Shown here piece by piece: positions 36,978-45,955 of a stretch of 64,000 nucleotides of DNA. This DNA comes from an uncultured Saprospiraceae bacterium (GTDB lineage: Bacteria > Bacteroidota > Bacteroidia > Chitinophagales > Saprospiraceae), in the NCBI GenBank assembly GCA_937928045.1, contig CALFWO010000057.1, positions 62,001-126,000 on the forward strand, read 5' to 3'. A program made the translations under genes and the position numbers. How positions within the stretch are numbered: position 1 is the first letter of the stretch; every line of letters starts with the position of its first letter. Under the pieces are notes generated by a model that saw only the letters and a program-made list of their open reading frames with translations, was not told the DNA's origin and searched no databases.

Positions 36978-38045
36978 CTACTGCATCTCCTCCGAAGCAC
37001 TCATCTTATCAGCATTCTCTGCCATTTGTAGTGCTTGTACTATTTCATCAATATCACCTTGGATAATTTTATCCAAACTATAAAGTGTCAAGTTAATTCG
37101 GTGATCTGTAACTCGATTTTGAGGATAATTGTAAGTTCTAATTTTGTCAGAACGATCACCAGAACCTACGAGGGATTTTCGTTGACCAGAAACTTCGCTT
37201 TCGTGTTTTTCTCTTTGGATATCATGAATCTTAGCCGATAACCTCTGCATCGCAATATCTCGGTTTTTAAACTGCTGCCTAGAGTCTTGAGATTCCGCAA
37301 CGACACCAGTCGGCAGGTGAGTGATCCGAACTGCAGATTCCGTTTTGTTTACGTGCTGTCCACCAGCTCCAGAAGCTCGATAAGTGTCTATCTTAAGATC
37401 TGCTTTATTAATATCTACATCTTCCAATTCGAACTTGGGCATCACTACCACTGTAGCTGCCGAAGTATGTACCCTACCCTGTGATTCTGTCTTTGGAACT
37501 CTTTGAACCCGATGTGCTCCTGATTCAAACTTCAGCAAACCATACACATCATTGCCACTTATTTCAAGCACTATTTTATTGTATCCTCCGACGGTACCCT
37601 CATTAACACTTACAACTTCTGTCTTAAGACCCTTCGTATCAAAGTACTTCATATACATTTTATAGAGATCACCAGCAAAAATACTCGCTTCATCTCCCCC
37701 AGCTCCAGATCGAATTTCAAATATCACATCTTTTGAATCTTCTGGATCTTTAGGTATCAATAATATTTTTATCTGTTCCTCTAGCTCAGTCTTTTTTGGA
37801 TTTAATTCCGCTAATTCCATTTCTGCCATTTCTTTCATCTCGGCATCTGCTAGCATCTCATTAGCAGTTTCAATATTCCCAATTGTTTCTTTGTAGACAT
37901 TGTAGACATCGACGATCTCCTTAAGGTCTTTGTATTCCTTAGAAATTTTCTTAAACCGCTTCATGTCGGTGATCACCTCAGGATCTGAGAGTTGTTCCTC
38001 TAAGTAAAAATATCGATCCTGAATTGCCCCTAATTTGTCTAACAT
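36978..38045 (-). CDS. prfA: Peptide chain release factor 1
   Basis: RF1 recognises UAA and UAG and triggers peptide release. The tripeptide anticodon region is PKT (residues 184-186, in RVPKTESQGRVHTS), a variant of the P-x-T motif that marks RF1 rather than RF2, and the catalytic GGQ is at 228-230 in SGAGGQHVNKTES. At 355 aa it is full length. It converges with the TolB/barrel gene, with four bases between the stops, and no terminator is visible there. Confidence 0.98.
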   Translation of the reverse strand: MLDKLGAIQDRYFYLEEQLSDPEVITDMKRFKKISKEYKDLKEIVDVYNVYKETIGNIETANEMLADAEMKEMAEMELAELNPKKTELEEQIKILLIPKDPEDSKDVIFEIRSGAGGDEASIFAGDLYKMYMKYFDTKGLKTEVVSVNEGTVGGYNKIVLEISGNDVYGLLKFESGAHRVQRVPKTESQGRVHTSAATVVVMPKFELEDVDINKADLKIDTYRASGAGGQHVNKTESAVRITHLPTGVVAESQDSRQQFKNRDIAMQRLSAKIHDIQREKHESEVSGQRKSLVGSGDRSDKIRTYNYPQNRVTDHRINLTLYSLDKIIQGDIDEIVQALQMAENADKMSASEEMQ

Positions 38046-38274
38046 ATATCTTGAATTGGCTGCAAAATTACTAAGAATTGAGCAAACAGCGGTAGGTCAG
38101 TTATGTTGAAGTTTACTGAAAGAACGCTTTCAGCGGCTCATTCAATTTTATATTCAAAATAATTCAAGTTGGTTTTTAACTCCTTCAACCAATTTCATCG
38201 GCTTATCTGCCTCTAACGGGCGGCCGTTCAATCTGATTGCCGGCAAAGGCTGACAGATTTCAACTTAATATAAT

Positions 38275-38523
38275 TTAAGAAAGATTAGATTTTATATGAG
38301 ACTTTAGATTCTTAAGAAATTGATCCGAAGGTTTGTGCTTATTGATCTTGGCTTTTACGAATTGCTTGAATTGCTTTTCCTCCTCTAAGATTGGATTGTA
38401 AGTTTGAGGAGCATCTATATCGTTGATTAATTGGGATTGGTCTTGAAGTAGAGATTGATTTTCTTTTAACATCTTCGCTCTTTTGATAACTTTTGTTCTA
38501 TTATCTTTTTCTTGAGAACCCAT
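38275..38523 (-). CDS. Small protein, probable cysteine-less anti-sigma-like factor
   Basis: An 82-aa, very hydrophilic protein following the ECF sigma gene by 79 bases. Its C-terminal half (EEKQFKQFVKAKINKHKPSDQFLKNLKSHI) resembles the C terminus of Bacteroidota zinc-binding anti-sigma factors, in which a helix is followed by a basic linker and a P-x-x-F/L-x-x-x-(I/L)-K helix. No cysteine is present, so the zinc site of that family is lost. The position after an ECF sigma gene supports an anti-sigma or regulatory role; the similarity is short and the call tentative. Confidence 0.6.
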   Translation of the reverse strand: MGSQEKDNRTKVIKRAKMLKENQSLLQDQSQLINDIDAPQTYNPILEEEKQFKQFVKAKINKHKPSDQFLKNLKSHIKSNLS

Positions 38524-38602
38524 TGATCTAAGGTTTTAAAGATCGAGCATAAGCGCTCAACCCAATGTTTTTAAATTAAATACTTAAAGTACTATTCATC
38601 AT

Positions 38603-39199
38603 TTATGAACGCTTATTCTCGAATCCCATTGATTCGGCATAAGCCATTAATTTTTCTTTCAAAAGATTTCTAGCTCTATGTAATCTAGAGCGAACCGTTC
38701 CAATCGGTGCACCTATGATTTTAGAAATTTCCTCGTATGTAAAGTCTTCTACATCACATAAGAGAATGACTGTTCGGTAATCTACTGGCAGTCCATTCAC
38801 CGCCGCAGTTACTTCGTCCCCCATCATATTTTGGAAAATCTCTTGTCTCAAATCTACAAACCCAGAGAGTGCCCCAGCGTTTTCATCTTCTTTGTATCCT
38901 GAAATGTCATCGATATCTATCTTGGTAGGTGCTTTGGCTTTTTTTCGATAGTTGTTAATGAACGTATTCTTAAGAATCTTAAATAACCAAGCTTTGGCAT
39001 TTGTACCAATTTCGTATTTCTCAATAAACCTAAAAGCCTTGGTATAGCATTCTTGCACAAGATCAGCAGAATCTGCATCATTATGGGTTAGGCTATATGC
39101 AAAGTTGTACAATGCATTCGCCTGAGGATAAAACTCCTTATTAAAGATCAGATCCTTTTCTTCGTCTGTCAATGTTAGTATTGCTGAGTTGGTTTGCAT
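38603..39199 (-). CDS. ECF (RpoE-like) RNA polymerase sigma factor
   Basis: A 198-aa two-domain sigma factor. Region 2 covers ALYNFAYSLTHNDADSADLVQECYTKAFRFI with the core-binding and -10-recognition helices, and AWLFKILKNTFINNYRKK ends it. Region 4 is GLPVDYRTVILLCDVEDFTYEEISKIIGAPIGTVRSRLHRARNLLKEKL, a complete -35-binding helix-turn-helix. An acidic linker of about 35 residues lies between them. The downstream 82-aa protein is a probable regulator. The regulon cannot be told from this sequence. Confidence 0.95.
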   Translation of the reverse strand: MQTNSAILTLTDEEKDLIFNKEFYPQANALYNFAYSLTHNDADSADLVQECYTKAFRFIEKYEIGTNAKAWLFKILKNTFINNYRKKAKAPTKIDIDDISGYKEDENAGALSGFVDLRQEIFQNMMGDEVTAAVNGLPVDYRTVILLCDVEDFTYEEISKIIGAPIGTVRSRLHRARNLLKEKLMAYAESMGFENKRS

Positions 39200-39374
39200 A
39201 TTAGCTATTCTTGTACTAATAATAACTTTAAAACCAGCGATTTTTGAAATTAGTTCCCTATTGTAAAATTTTCACCTCTATTGGTTGAATTTGACGAAAT
39301 GTAGGTCCGTTGGTTGTAAGCAAACGAACAGTTGTTTGGTGATGATTTAGGGGAAAACATTGAAGGTTATCATT

Positions 39375-40370
39375 CTAAGAGAAATCAATCTCCGTGTTGT
39401 CTCCAATATTCAAGCTTTGCCTAATTCCTTTTATTGAAGTATCTGATCCGATAAGAGATTCCTTAAGGACGACCTCATCGATCGAGGCATAACTACCAAT
39501 AATAGACTGGCTAACAATAGAGTTTTCAATCTTGGTATTGCTTCCGATGGATACATGAGGCCCTACGATTGAATTTTTTATCACACAATTTTTTCCAATA
39601 CTTACTGGATGAATAATAATGCTATTATCAAATGGAGGCAGATCAGTACTAGCATAGCCTTCTTTATCCAATAAGGTCGCATTGGTCTCTAGTAAAATCT
39701 CTTTTTTCCCACAATCAAACCAATTATCAACAGAAGCAGTAGAAAACTTGGTTCCATTTTCAATCAGCTTCATGATCGCATCTGTTAATTGGAATTCATC
39801 ATGGTTTGAGATATGCTGCTCTACGTTGTCGCTTATGGCTTTCAAAAGCTCATCAACTTCCTTTATTTTATAAAGACCAACCATCGCTAAGTTGGACTTC
39901 GGAATATTTGGTTTTTCGACGACTTTGGTCACCAATTGATTTTCTCCAAGCTCTACTACACCAAACTCTCTTGGATCCTTAACCATTTTTACACCTAAGC
40001 AAGAATTCGGATCATCAATAATTTTCTTTAGATCAACATCAACGATCGTATCTCCAAAAACAATAAATATCTCTTTAGCCTCTTTGATTACTTCTCTAGC
40101 CGTCCAAATTGCATGTGCAGACCCCAGCCTATTATTTTGAGTGACAAACTCTTTTTGCAGATCAGGATAATGCTCTTCAACGTAACCTTTTATTTTTTCT
40201 CCCATGTATCCAATTATGAATACAAAGTCGTTGACACCTACTTCAAGCAATGAATCGATGATAAAAGAAATAATGGTTTTTCCCGCTACCGGGATCAACG
40301 GCTTGGGTTGCGTGTAGGTGTGAGGTCTTAGTCTAGTTCCGGCGCCGGCTACTGGTATTATCGCTTTCAT
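39375..40370 (-). CDS. Sugar-phosphate nucleotidyltransferase with left-handed beta-helix
   Basis: The N-terminal catalytic domain has the loop PVAGAGTRLRPHTYTQPKPLIPVAGK and FIVFGDTIVD with the metal-binding Asp. The C-terminal part (about residues 240-331) consists of hexapeptide repeats, visible as repeated I-x-N-S-I-V and I-G-S units, and forms a left-handed beta-helix. This is the long-form glucose-1-phosphate thymidylyl- or mannose-1-phosphate guanylyltransferase-like group; the nucleotide and sugar cannot be told from sequence. It lies downstream of the atp operon but is separated from it by a terminator. It is a second nucleotidyltransferase besides rfbA. Confidence 0.9.
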   Translation of the reverse strand: MKAIIPVAGAGTRLRPHTYTQPKPLIPVAGKTIISFIIDSLLEVGVNDFVFIIGYMGEKIKGYVEEHYPDLQKEFVTQNNRLGSAHAIWTAREVIKEAKEIFIVFGDTIVDVDLKKIIDDPNSCLGVKMVKDPREFGVVELGENQLVTKVVEKPNIPKSNLAMVGLYKIKEVDELLKAISDNVEQHISNHDEFQLTDAIMKLIENGTKFSTASVDNWFDCGKKEILLETNATLLDKEGYASTDLPPFDNSIIIHPVSIGKNCVIKNSIVGPHVSIGSNTKIENSIVSQSIIGSYASIDEVVLKESLIGSDTSIKGIRQSLNIGDNTEIDFS

Positions 40371-40430
40371 ATGGATTTATCTGGTATAGAGAACCGTAAG
40401 ATAATGGATTGGTTCATAAGGCACAATAAA

Positions 40431-40460
40431 AAAGCCATGCTCTATTTCTAAAGCATGGCC
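40431..40460 (-). terminator. Terminator of the atp operon
   Basis: GCCATGCT (40434-40441) pairs with AGCATGGC (40452-40459) around a 10-base loop, about 20 bases beyond the atpG stop. On the minus strand the stem is followed by TTTTTTATTG, a proper T-run. Confidence 0.85.
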
Positions 40461-40480
40461 TCTTATTCGTTTTATATCTA

Positions 40481-41383
40481 TTAAGCACCTTCCAATGCAG
40501 CTGCACCACCTACGATCTCTGAAAGTTCGCTGGTAATCGCTTCTTGACGCGCTTTGTTGTATAATATCTTTAATCCTTTTACCAAGTCTTCGGCGTTTTC
40601 TGTTGCCTTATCCATAGCTGTCATACGAGCACCATGTTCTGATGCATGTGTATCTAAAAGGTACTTTTGAAATTTGGTTTGAAGTATACTTGGAATTAAA
40701 TGCTCCAATAAACTTTCTTGGTCTGGTTCGAAGATGTAATCTGCATTCAGATTTTCTTCCTCCGCTCCTTCTTCAACTTCCATAGGAGGGACTGGCAAAA
40801 ACTGATCGGCCTCAGCAAATTGAGTCGCTGCATTCTTAAATCTTCCATAAGCTACCTCAACAACGTCTGTGTATTCCTTAGAAAACCCATTCATCAAACG
40901 CTTAGAAACTTGAGCCACATTATCAAAACTCAAATCTTCAAATATGTTTACATATTCATCAATATGCTTACAATCCGAATGATGTTTTTTGAAGTATTCG
41001 TTTCCTTTTTTACCAATGCAAAGGATCGTTACATTTCCAGCTGCTCTTTGCGCTGAATATTTATCTTCTATTAGCGCAACTGCAGCTTTAATAACATTCG
41101 TATTGAATGCTCCACACAATCCTCTGTTAGATGTTACCACAACAATGGCTACTTGTTTGATTGCTCTGGCCGTTCCAAAGCTTGAAGAAGCATCGCCATC
41201 CAAGTTACCAAGGATATTGGTCAACATGTGATTCAGCTTATTTGCATATGGTCTCAAGCGCGTAATTGCTTCTTGTGCTTTTCTCAACTTTGCAGCCGAA
41301 ACCATTTTCATGGCTTTCGTAATCTGCTGTGTTGATTTCACAGAAGTAATACGTTCTCTAACCTCTTTTAAATTTGCACCCAT
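40481..41383 (-). CDS. atpG: ATP synthase F1 subunit gamma
   Basis: Gamma is the central rotor shaft of the ATP synthase. The N-terminal helix (NLKEVRERITSVKSTQQITKAMKMVSAAKLRKAQEAI) and the C-terminal helix (RMTAMDKATENAEDLVKGLKILYNKARQEAITSELSEIVGGAAAL) form the coiled shaft, with the Rossmann-like middle between. At 300 aa it is slightly longer than the E. coli protein, with an acidic insert VEEGAEEENL. It is the last gene of the operon, 46 bases after atpA; atpD and atpC are elsewhere. Confidence 0.98.
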   Translation of the reverse strand: MGANLKEVRERITSVKSTQQITKAMKMVSAAKLRKAQEAITRLRPYANKLNHMLTNILGNLDGDASSSFGTARAIKQVAIVVVTSNRGLCGAFNTNVIKAAVALIEDKYSAQRAAGNVTILCIGKKGNEYFKKHHSDCKHIDEYVNIFEDLSFDNVAQVSKRLMNGFSKEYTDVVEVAYGRFKNAATQFAEADQFLPVPPMEVEEGAEEENLNADYIFEPDQESLLEHLIPSILQTKFQKYLLDTHASEHGARMTAMDKATENAEDLVKGLKILYNKARQEAITSELSEIVGGAAALEGA

Positions 41384-41429
41384 TGTTGGCGTTTAATTCC
41401 TAAAAGTTAATTGCTAAATCAGCTAAAAA

Positions 41430-43031
41430 TTATTTGTACTGAGCGCTTAACTCTGCAGCCAATTTGGTTACAGCGTTAATGGCCTCATCAGTTAACTTAC
41501 CTCCTTTGAAATCTTTCAATGCCTCAGGATGTCTTTGCTCCAATGATGTCAAGAACATTTCTTCAAATTCCTTCACTTTGTTCACTGGCACATCTTTCAA
41601 CAAACCTTTAGATCCTAGGTAGATAATTGCTACTTGCTTTTCTACAGATACTGGAGAGTATTGTGGCTGCTTCAAGATTTCAACGTTACGTTGACCTTTA
41701 TCCAAAACCCCTTGTGTAACTGCGTCAAGATCAGAACCGAATTTTGCAAACGCTTCCAATTCACGGAATTGTGCTTGATCCAATTTCAATGTTCCAGATA
41801 CCTTCTTCATTGATTTTATCTGAGCAGATCCTCCTACACGCGATACAGAGATACCCACATTAATTGCTGGTCTTACACCGGCATTAAATAGATTAGATTC
41901 CAAGAAGATTTGACCATCAGTAATCGAAATTACGTTAGTCGGAATATATGCAGAAACGTCACCCGCTTGCGTCTCAATGATCGGCAAAGCAGTTAATGAT
42001 CCTCCACCTTTTACGATTGGATTGCCATCCGCGTCCTTTGCGTTCTTCAAACTATCTGGAAGATCGTTCATGTTTCTTGCGATCTCATCGTTGTTGATCA
42101 CCTTTGCTGCACGCTCTAATAAACGCGAGTGTAAGTAGAAAACATCTCCAGGATAAGCCTCACGCCCCGGAGGTCTTCTCAAAAGCAATGATACCTCACG
42201 GTATGCAACTGCTTGCTTTGACAAATCATCATAGATGATCAAAGCTGGTCTTCCAGTATCACGGAAAAATTCTCCAATAGAAGCTCCTGCGAAAGGTGCG
42301 TAAAATTGAAGTGGTGCAGGATCTGCAGCAGAAGCAGCAACGATTACTGTGTAAGCCATTGCTCCAGCTTCTTCTAAAGTAGCTGCAACGTTTGCAACTG
42401 TAGAAGCCTTCTGTCCAGAAGCTACATATATACAGAATACAGGCTCACCTGCATCGTAAAATTCTTTTTGGTTGATGATCGTATCAATCGCGATAGCTGT
42501 CTTACCAGTTTGTCTATCACCAATGATTAACTCCCGCTGTCCTCTTCCGATTGGAATCATCGCATCGATTGCTTTGATACCTGTTTGAAGTGGCTCAGTT
42601 ACAGGCTCTCTAAAGATTACCCCAGGTGCTTTACGCTCCAATGGCATCTCGTAAGTTGTACCTTGGATATCGCCTTTACCATCGATTGGTTGACCCAAAG
42701 GATTAACGATACGTCCAACGTAACCTTCACCTACATTAAGAGAAGCAATACGGTTTGTTCTTCTTACAGTAGAACCTTCAACGATTCCGTCAGAAGCTCC
42801 AAGAAGTACTACCCCAACATTGTCTTCTTCTAAGTTAAGTACGATTGCTTGCACACCTGTTTCGAATTCCACCAATTCCCCTGCTTGGGCTTGAGTAAGT
42901 CCGTAAACACGCGCAATACCGTCTCCTACTTGAAGTACAGTTCCAACTTCTTCTAGTTCAGCAGAAGTTCTAAATCCAGAAAGCTGTTGCTTTAAGATCG
43001 CTGAAATTTCATCAGGTTTGACATCAACCAT
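41430..43031 (-). CDS. atpA: ATP synthase F1 subunit alpha
   Basis: Alpha forms the non-catalytic nucleotide-binding part of the F1 hexamer. The Walker A loop is [11 protein letters not shown], the C-terminal signature [17 protein letters not shown] is present, and [43 protein letters not shown] covers the nucleotide-site segment with the catalytic Arg near VGGSAQ. It is 533 aa, about 20 longer than the usual length because of an insert around residue 330 ([23 protein letters not shown]) of a kind common in Bacteroidota. It lies 52 bases after atpH. Confidence 0.99.
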   Translation of the reverse strand: MVDVKPDEISAILKQQLSGFRTSAELEEVGTVLQVGDGIARVYGLTQAQAGELVEFETGVQAIVLNLEEDNVGVVLLGASDGIVEGSTVRRTNRIASLNVGEGYVGRIVNPLGQPIDGKGDIQGTTYEMPLERKAPGVIFREPVTEPLQTGIKAIDAMIPIGRGQRELIIGDRQTGKTAIAIDTIINQKEFYDAGEPVFCIYVASGQKASTVANVAATLEEAGAMAYTVIVAASAADPAPLQFYAPFAGASIGEFFRDTGRPALIIYDDLSKQAVAYREVSLLLRRPPGREAYPGDVFYLHSRLLERAAKVINNDEIARNMNDLPDSLKNAKDADGNPIVKGGGSLTALPIIETQAGDVSAYIPTNVISITDGQIFLESNLFNAGVRPAINVGISVSRVGGSAQIKSMKKVSGTLKLDQAQFRELEAFAKFGSDLDAVTQGVLDKGQRNVEILKQPQYSPVSVEKQVAIIYLGSKGLLKDVPVNKVKEFEEMFLTSLEQRHPEALKDFKGGKLTDEAINAVTKLAAELSAQYK

Positions 43032-43083
43032 TTTGTACCTGTTTTATATGATTCAAAAACATTCCGGACGCATCCGGAACAAA

Positions 43084-43623
43084 TTATTTTGCAAATTCTT
43101 TTTTAATCTCGGCTAAACGATGCGCAACTGAAGCGTCGTAAAGCCTGTCGCCAAATTCAAACATAAAACCACCAATTAAATCTGGATTTACTGCAGTTTC
43201 AATTTCAATAGAACTATTGGTTTGAGAACTACCTTCTAGTTTGGCTTTTATTGTATTCAATACCTCTTCGCTCAAAGGAGTCGCTGTAATTAATTTTACA
43301 GAAGTGATTCCTTTTAATTCTCGGTATTGTTCTTCAAAGGCATCTGCTATTTCTGGCAGATAAGACTCTCTTCCTTTTGTTAAGACAATATTGAAGAAAG
43401 CCATGGTTAATTTATCAACCTTACCTTCAAAAATGCTAGTTAAAATAGTCTTCTTTTTTCCACCAGGAATAATAGGACTTTTTAAAAGCAAGTATAGATC
43501 TCTCACCTTGGTCGCTTTTGCAAAAGCGAGCATATCCTCTCTGACTGTCTCAAGATTGTCTTGTTCCTGAGCTAAGTCAAGTACAGATTTTGCGTAACGT
43601 CCGGCTATTCTAGAAATCGACAT
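43084..43623 (-). CDS. atpH: ATP synthase F1 subunit delta
   Basis: Delta joins F1 to the peripheral stalk. The N-terminal helical domain (ISRIAGRYAKSVLDLAQEQ) and the C-terminal segment (KGITSVKLITATPLSEEVLNTIKAKLE, then PDLIGGFMFEFGDRLYDASVAHRL) are the family's conserved blocks. It is 179 aa, the normal length, and lies 24 bases after atpF in the standard order. Confidence 0.96.
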   Translation of the reverse strand: MSISRIAGRYAKSVLDLAQEQDNLETVREDMLAFAKATKVRDLYLLLKSPIIPGGKKKTILTSIFEGKVDKLTMAFFNIVLTKGRESYLPEIADAFEEQYRELKGITSVKLITATPLSEEVLNTIKAKLEGSSQTNSSIEIETAVNPDLIGGFMFEFGDRLYDASVAHRLAEIKKEFAK

Positions 43624-43647
43624 AATGCTTAATTATAGCGCCTTTAA

Positions 43648-44172
43648 TTAATTCAATTTAATTTCGTTGGCCAAAGTATTGGCGAAGCTAGCTTGCTCAG
43701 GATTTGATTTCAATTCCTTACGAATCACTTTCTCAGCAATTTCTAAAGCAAGATTACCAGCTGAAGCTTTTACCGCAGCCATAGCTTCGTTCTTCTGATT
43801 TTCAATTTCTGACTGAGCAGCATTGACAATCTTCTGAGCTTCTTGCTTAGCTTTTTCTTTCGCCTCTTTGATAATTTCGTTCTTTGTATCTTTTGCTTCT
43901 TGAAGAATCTTCGCGCGTTCAGCTCTAGCTTCAGCCAAAAGTTTTTCGTTTTCAGAATTCATCTTCTCCATTTCCTGACGAGCCAATTTAGACTCATCCA
44001 AAGCAGATTGGATATCATACTCTCTGGTCTTCAGTGCATCCCGGATAGGACCGAAAGCAAATCTTGACATCAAGAACCAAAAAATACCGAAAGCAATAAC
44101 GGTCCAAAAGAACAAACCAAAGTCAGGCTTGATTACTTCGAAACCAGAAAGAAATAAAATATTATTCATCAT
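43648..44172 (-). CDS. atpF: ATP synthase F0 subunit b
   Basis: The b subunit is the peripheral stalk. It has one membrane helix near the N terminus (LFFWTVIAFGIFWFLMSRFAFGPI, about residues 20-43) and a long charged coiled coil to residue 174 (AREMEKMNSENEKLLAEARAERAKI style heptads). Length and layout are standard. A second in-frame ATG at 44169 is equally possible as the start. It lies 72 bases after atpE. Confidence 0.95.
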   Translation of the reverse strand: MMNNILFLSGFEVIKPDFGLFFWTVIAFGIFWFLMSRFAFGPIRDALKTREYDIQSALDESKLARQEMEKMNSENEKLLAEARAERAKILQEAKDTKNEIIKEAKEKAKQEAQKIVNAAQSEIENQKNEAMAAVKASAGNLALEIAEKVIRKELKSNPEQASFANTLANEIKLN

Positions 44173-44244
44173 TACAATTCAATTAAAAGTTTGGTAAAAA
44201 CAACAGCGCAAGCCAACCGCTGCGCCGTTGTTTTAAATTGCTTT

Positions 44245-44472
<228 letters not shown>

Positions 44473-45738
44473 TTAATGATGTTCTTCCTCTACAGCTGCT
44501 CCAATATAAGAGGCTGTCAAAATAGTAAATACAAATGCTTGAATGAATGCTACCAACAACTCAATAGCCATCATAAACATGGTCAATAAAATTGACCCTA
44601 CTGCTGTTCCATAACTTAGACCAGCATATTGCCCTGACTTACCAAAAACGAAAATCAATCCCACGAAAATTACCATTACCATGTGACCTGCTGTAATGTT
44701 TGCAAACAAACGCAGCGTCAATGTTAATGGCTTTATAAGTACTCCCACCAATTCAACTGGTGTCAAAATAAGTAATACCCACTTTGGTACACCTGGCATA
44801 GCGAACAAGTGTCCCCAATAATTTTTGTTACCATTTAAGTTCACAACGATAAATGTGAACAAGGCTAAAACAACTGTTACTGATATGTTTCCTGTAACGT
44901 TGGCGTTTCCGAAAAATGGAATCTGACCGAAAAGATTTAGACCTAAGATAAAGAAGAAAAGAGACATTAAGAATGGTAAAAACTTTTCCCATTTATGTCC
45001 CAAGAATGGCTTTGCTACTTCATCCTGAATAAATACGAATATTGGTTCAATAAAACCCTGAAGGCCTTTTGGTGCCTTTCCTGCTCTAGCAGCATAAGCT
45101 TTAGCAACACGAATAAAAATGAATATCATAAAAAATGTCATGAGCAACATGGCTACAACATTCTTCGTAAGCGAAAAATCGTAATATGAAGTAATTCCTC
45201 CTCCGAACAATCCGCCATCACCTGTACTTTTTGAATCTAATAAATATTCTTTGTGATCGTATTCGAAATAACTTACTTCTTTTCCATCAATTTTTTTATG
45301 GTGAAAAGGATGCATAGCATGACCCGCTTCAGCATCTTTTTCAAAAGCTTCAACTGAAAACAACTCTACTTCGCCGTCAGGGAATCCTTGACCTGGCTTG
45401 ATTCGATTTACACTACCTCCATTCAACACATACCCATCGACTGCCTTATGACCATCTCCGTGGTGACCAACTACTCCAAATTTACTGGAAGAAAAAATTG
45501 ACCATCCTTTATCGGGAGCGTATAAAATACATGGAAGTGGAATTGACCAGGGTCCGATACTGTAGACATTTGCATCAGCGATATGATGAAAGGCGGTAGC
45601 ACCAGCATCAAATTCGTTGACATCGTGTCCATCATGATGATCATCATGGCCGTCCTTGTCACTCTTTGCATGAAGCGCAAAAGAAAGCGTCAAAACTGAC
45701 AAAAAAACGAGGAAAGTTTTACCCAAATTTTTACCCAT
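44473..45738 (-). CDS. atpB: ATP synthase F0 subunit a with long N-terminal extension
   Basis: The membrane part (residues about 190-421) is the usual subunit a: helices, and the essential arginine R343 in LTLTLRLFANITAGHM. In front of it stands a signal-peptide-like stretch (residues 1-25) and about 165 residues that are extra-cytoplasmic by inference, rich in His and Asp near the start (H31, H34, H35, H38, H51, H52). Extended AtpB proteins are usual in Bacteroidota, so the length is real, but the role of the extension is unknown. A well-formed promoter lies about 50 bases upstream. It is the first gene of the operon. Confidence 0.95.
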   Translation of the reverse strand: MGKNLGKTFLVFLSVLTLSFALHAKSDKDGHDDHHDGHDVNEFDAGATAFHHIADANVYSIGPWSIPLPCILYAPDKGWSIFSSSKFGVVGHHGDGHKAVDGYVLNGGSVNRIKPGQGFPDGEVELFSVEAFEKDAEAGHAMHPFHHKKIDGKEVSYFEYDHKEYLLDSKSTGDGGLFGGGITSYYDFSLTKNVVAMLLMTFFMIFIFIRVAKAYAARAGKAPKGLQGFIEPIFVFIQDEVAKPFLGHKWEKFLPFLMSLFFFILGLNLFGQIPFFGNANVTGNISVTVVLALFTFIVVNLNGNKNYWGHLFAMPGVPKWVLLILTPVELVGVLIKPLTLTLRLFANITAGHMVMVIFVGLIFVFGKSGQYAGLSYGTAVGSILLTMFMMAIELLVAFIQAFVFTILTASYIGAAVEEEHH

Positions 45739-45786
45739 TGTACACCTTTTAGAAGTCGAGATTTAACCCTTTTCTCAAATCGAGTG

Positions 45787-45817
45787 CAAAGATAGCCGAT
45801 TAAAGGAATAATTCAAA
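45787..45817 (-). promoter_or_regulatory. Promoter of the atp operon (TTTG-N19-TATCTTTG)
   Basis: On the minus strand TTTG (45817-45814) is followed after 19 bases by TATCTTTG (45794-45787), a full match to the Bacteroidota -33/-7 pattern. The -7 box is about 48 bases from the atpB ATG. Confidence 0.8.
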
Positions 45818-45885
45818 GCCGATTTCATTGATTTTTCAGGTTTTTTTGCCTGAATATGAGGCAGTTAGTTTTGATTTGCTTCAAA

Positions 45886-45924
45886 AAAGAAATGTCCCGA
45901 AAAGAACAATTCCTTTTCGGGACA
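45886..45924 (-). terminator. Terminator after rny
   Basis: TGTCCCGAAAAG (45893-45904) pairs perfectly with CTTTTCGGGACA (45913-45924), an 8-base loop between. On the minus strand it is followed by TTTCTTTTTT. It separates rny from the atp promoter. Confidence 0.9.
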
Positions 45925-45955
45925 CAATAATGTGAAATGCTATACTGTAAAGCGA

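Noticed and set aside
38046-38274. Possible RNA gene in the prfA to anti-sigma gap
   Set aside because: A CTGAAAG/CTTTCAG hairpin (38116-38133) and a TTGCCGGCAA palindrome are present, but there is no tRNA-like fold, promoter or T-run that would support a gene.
40718-41056. 112-aa plus-strand frame opposite atpG
   Set aside because: Shadow frame of a conserved gene; composition is that of antisense DNA.
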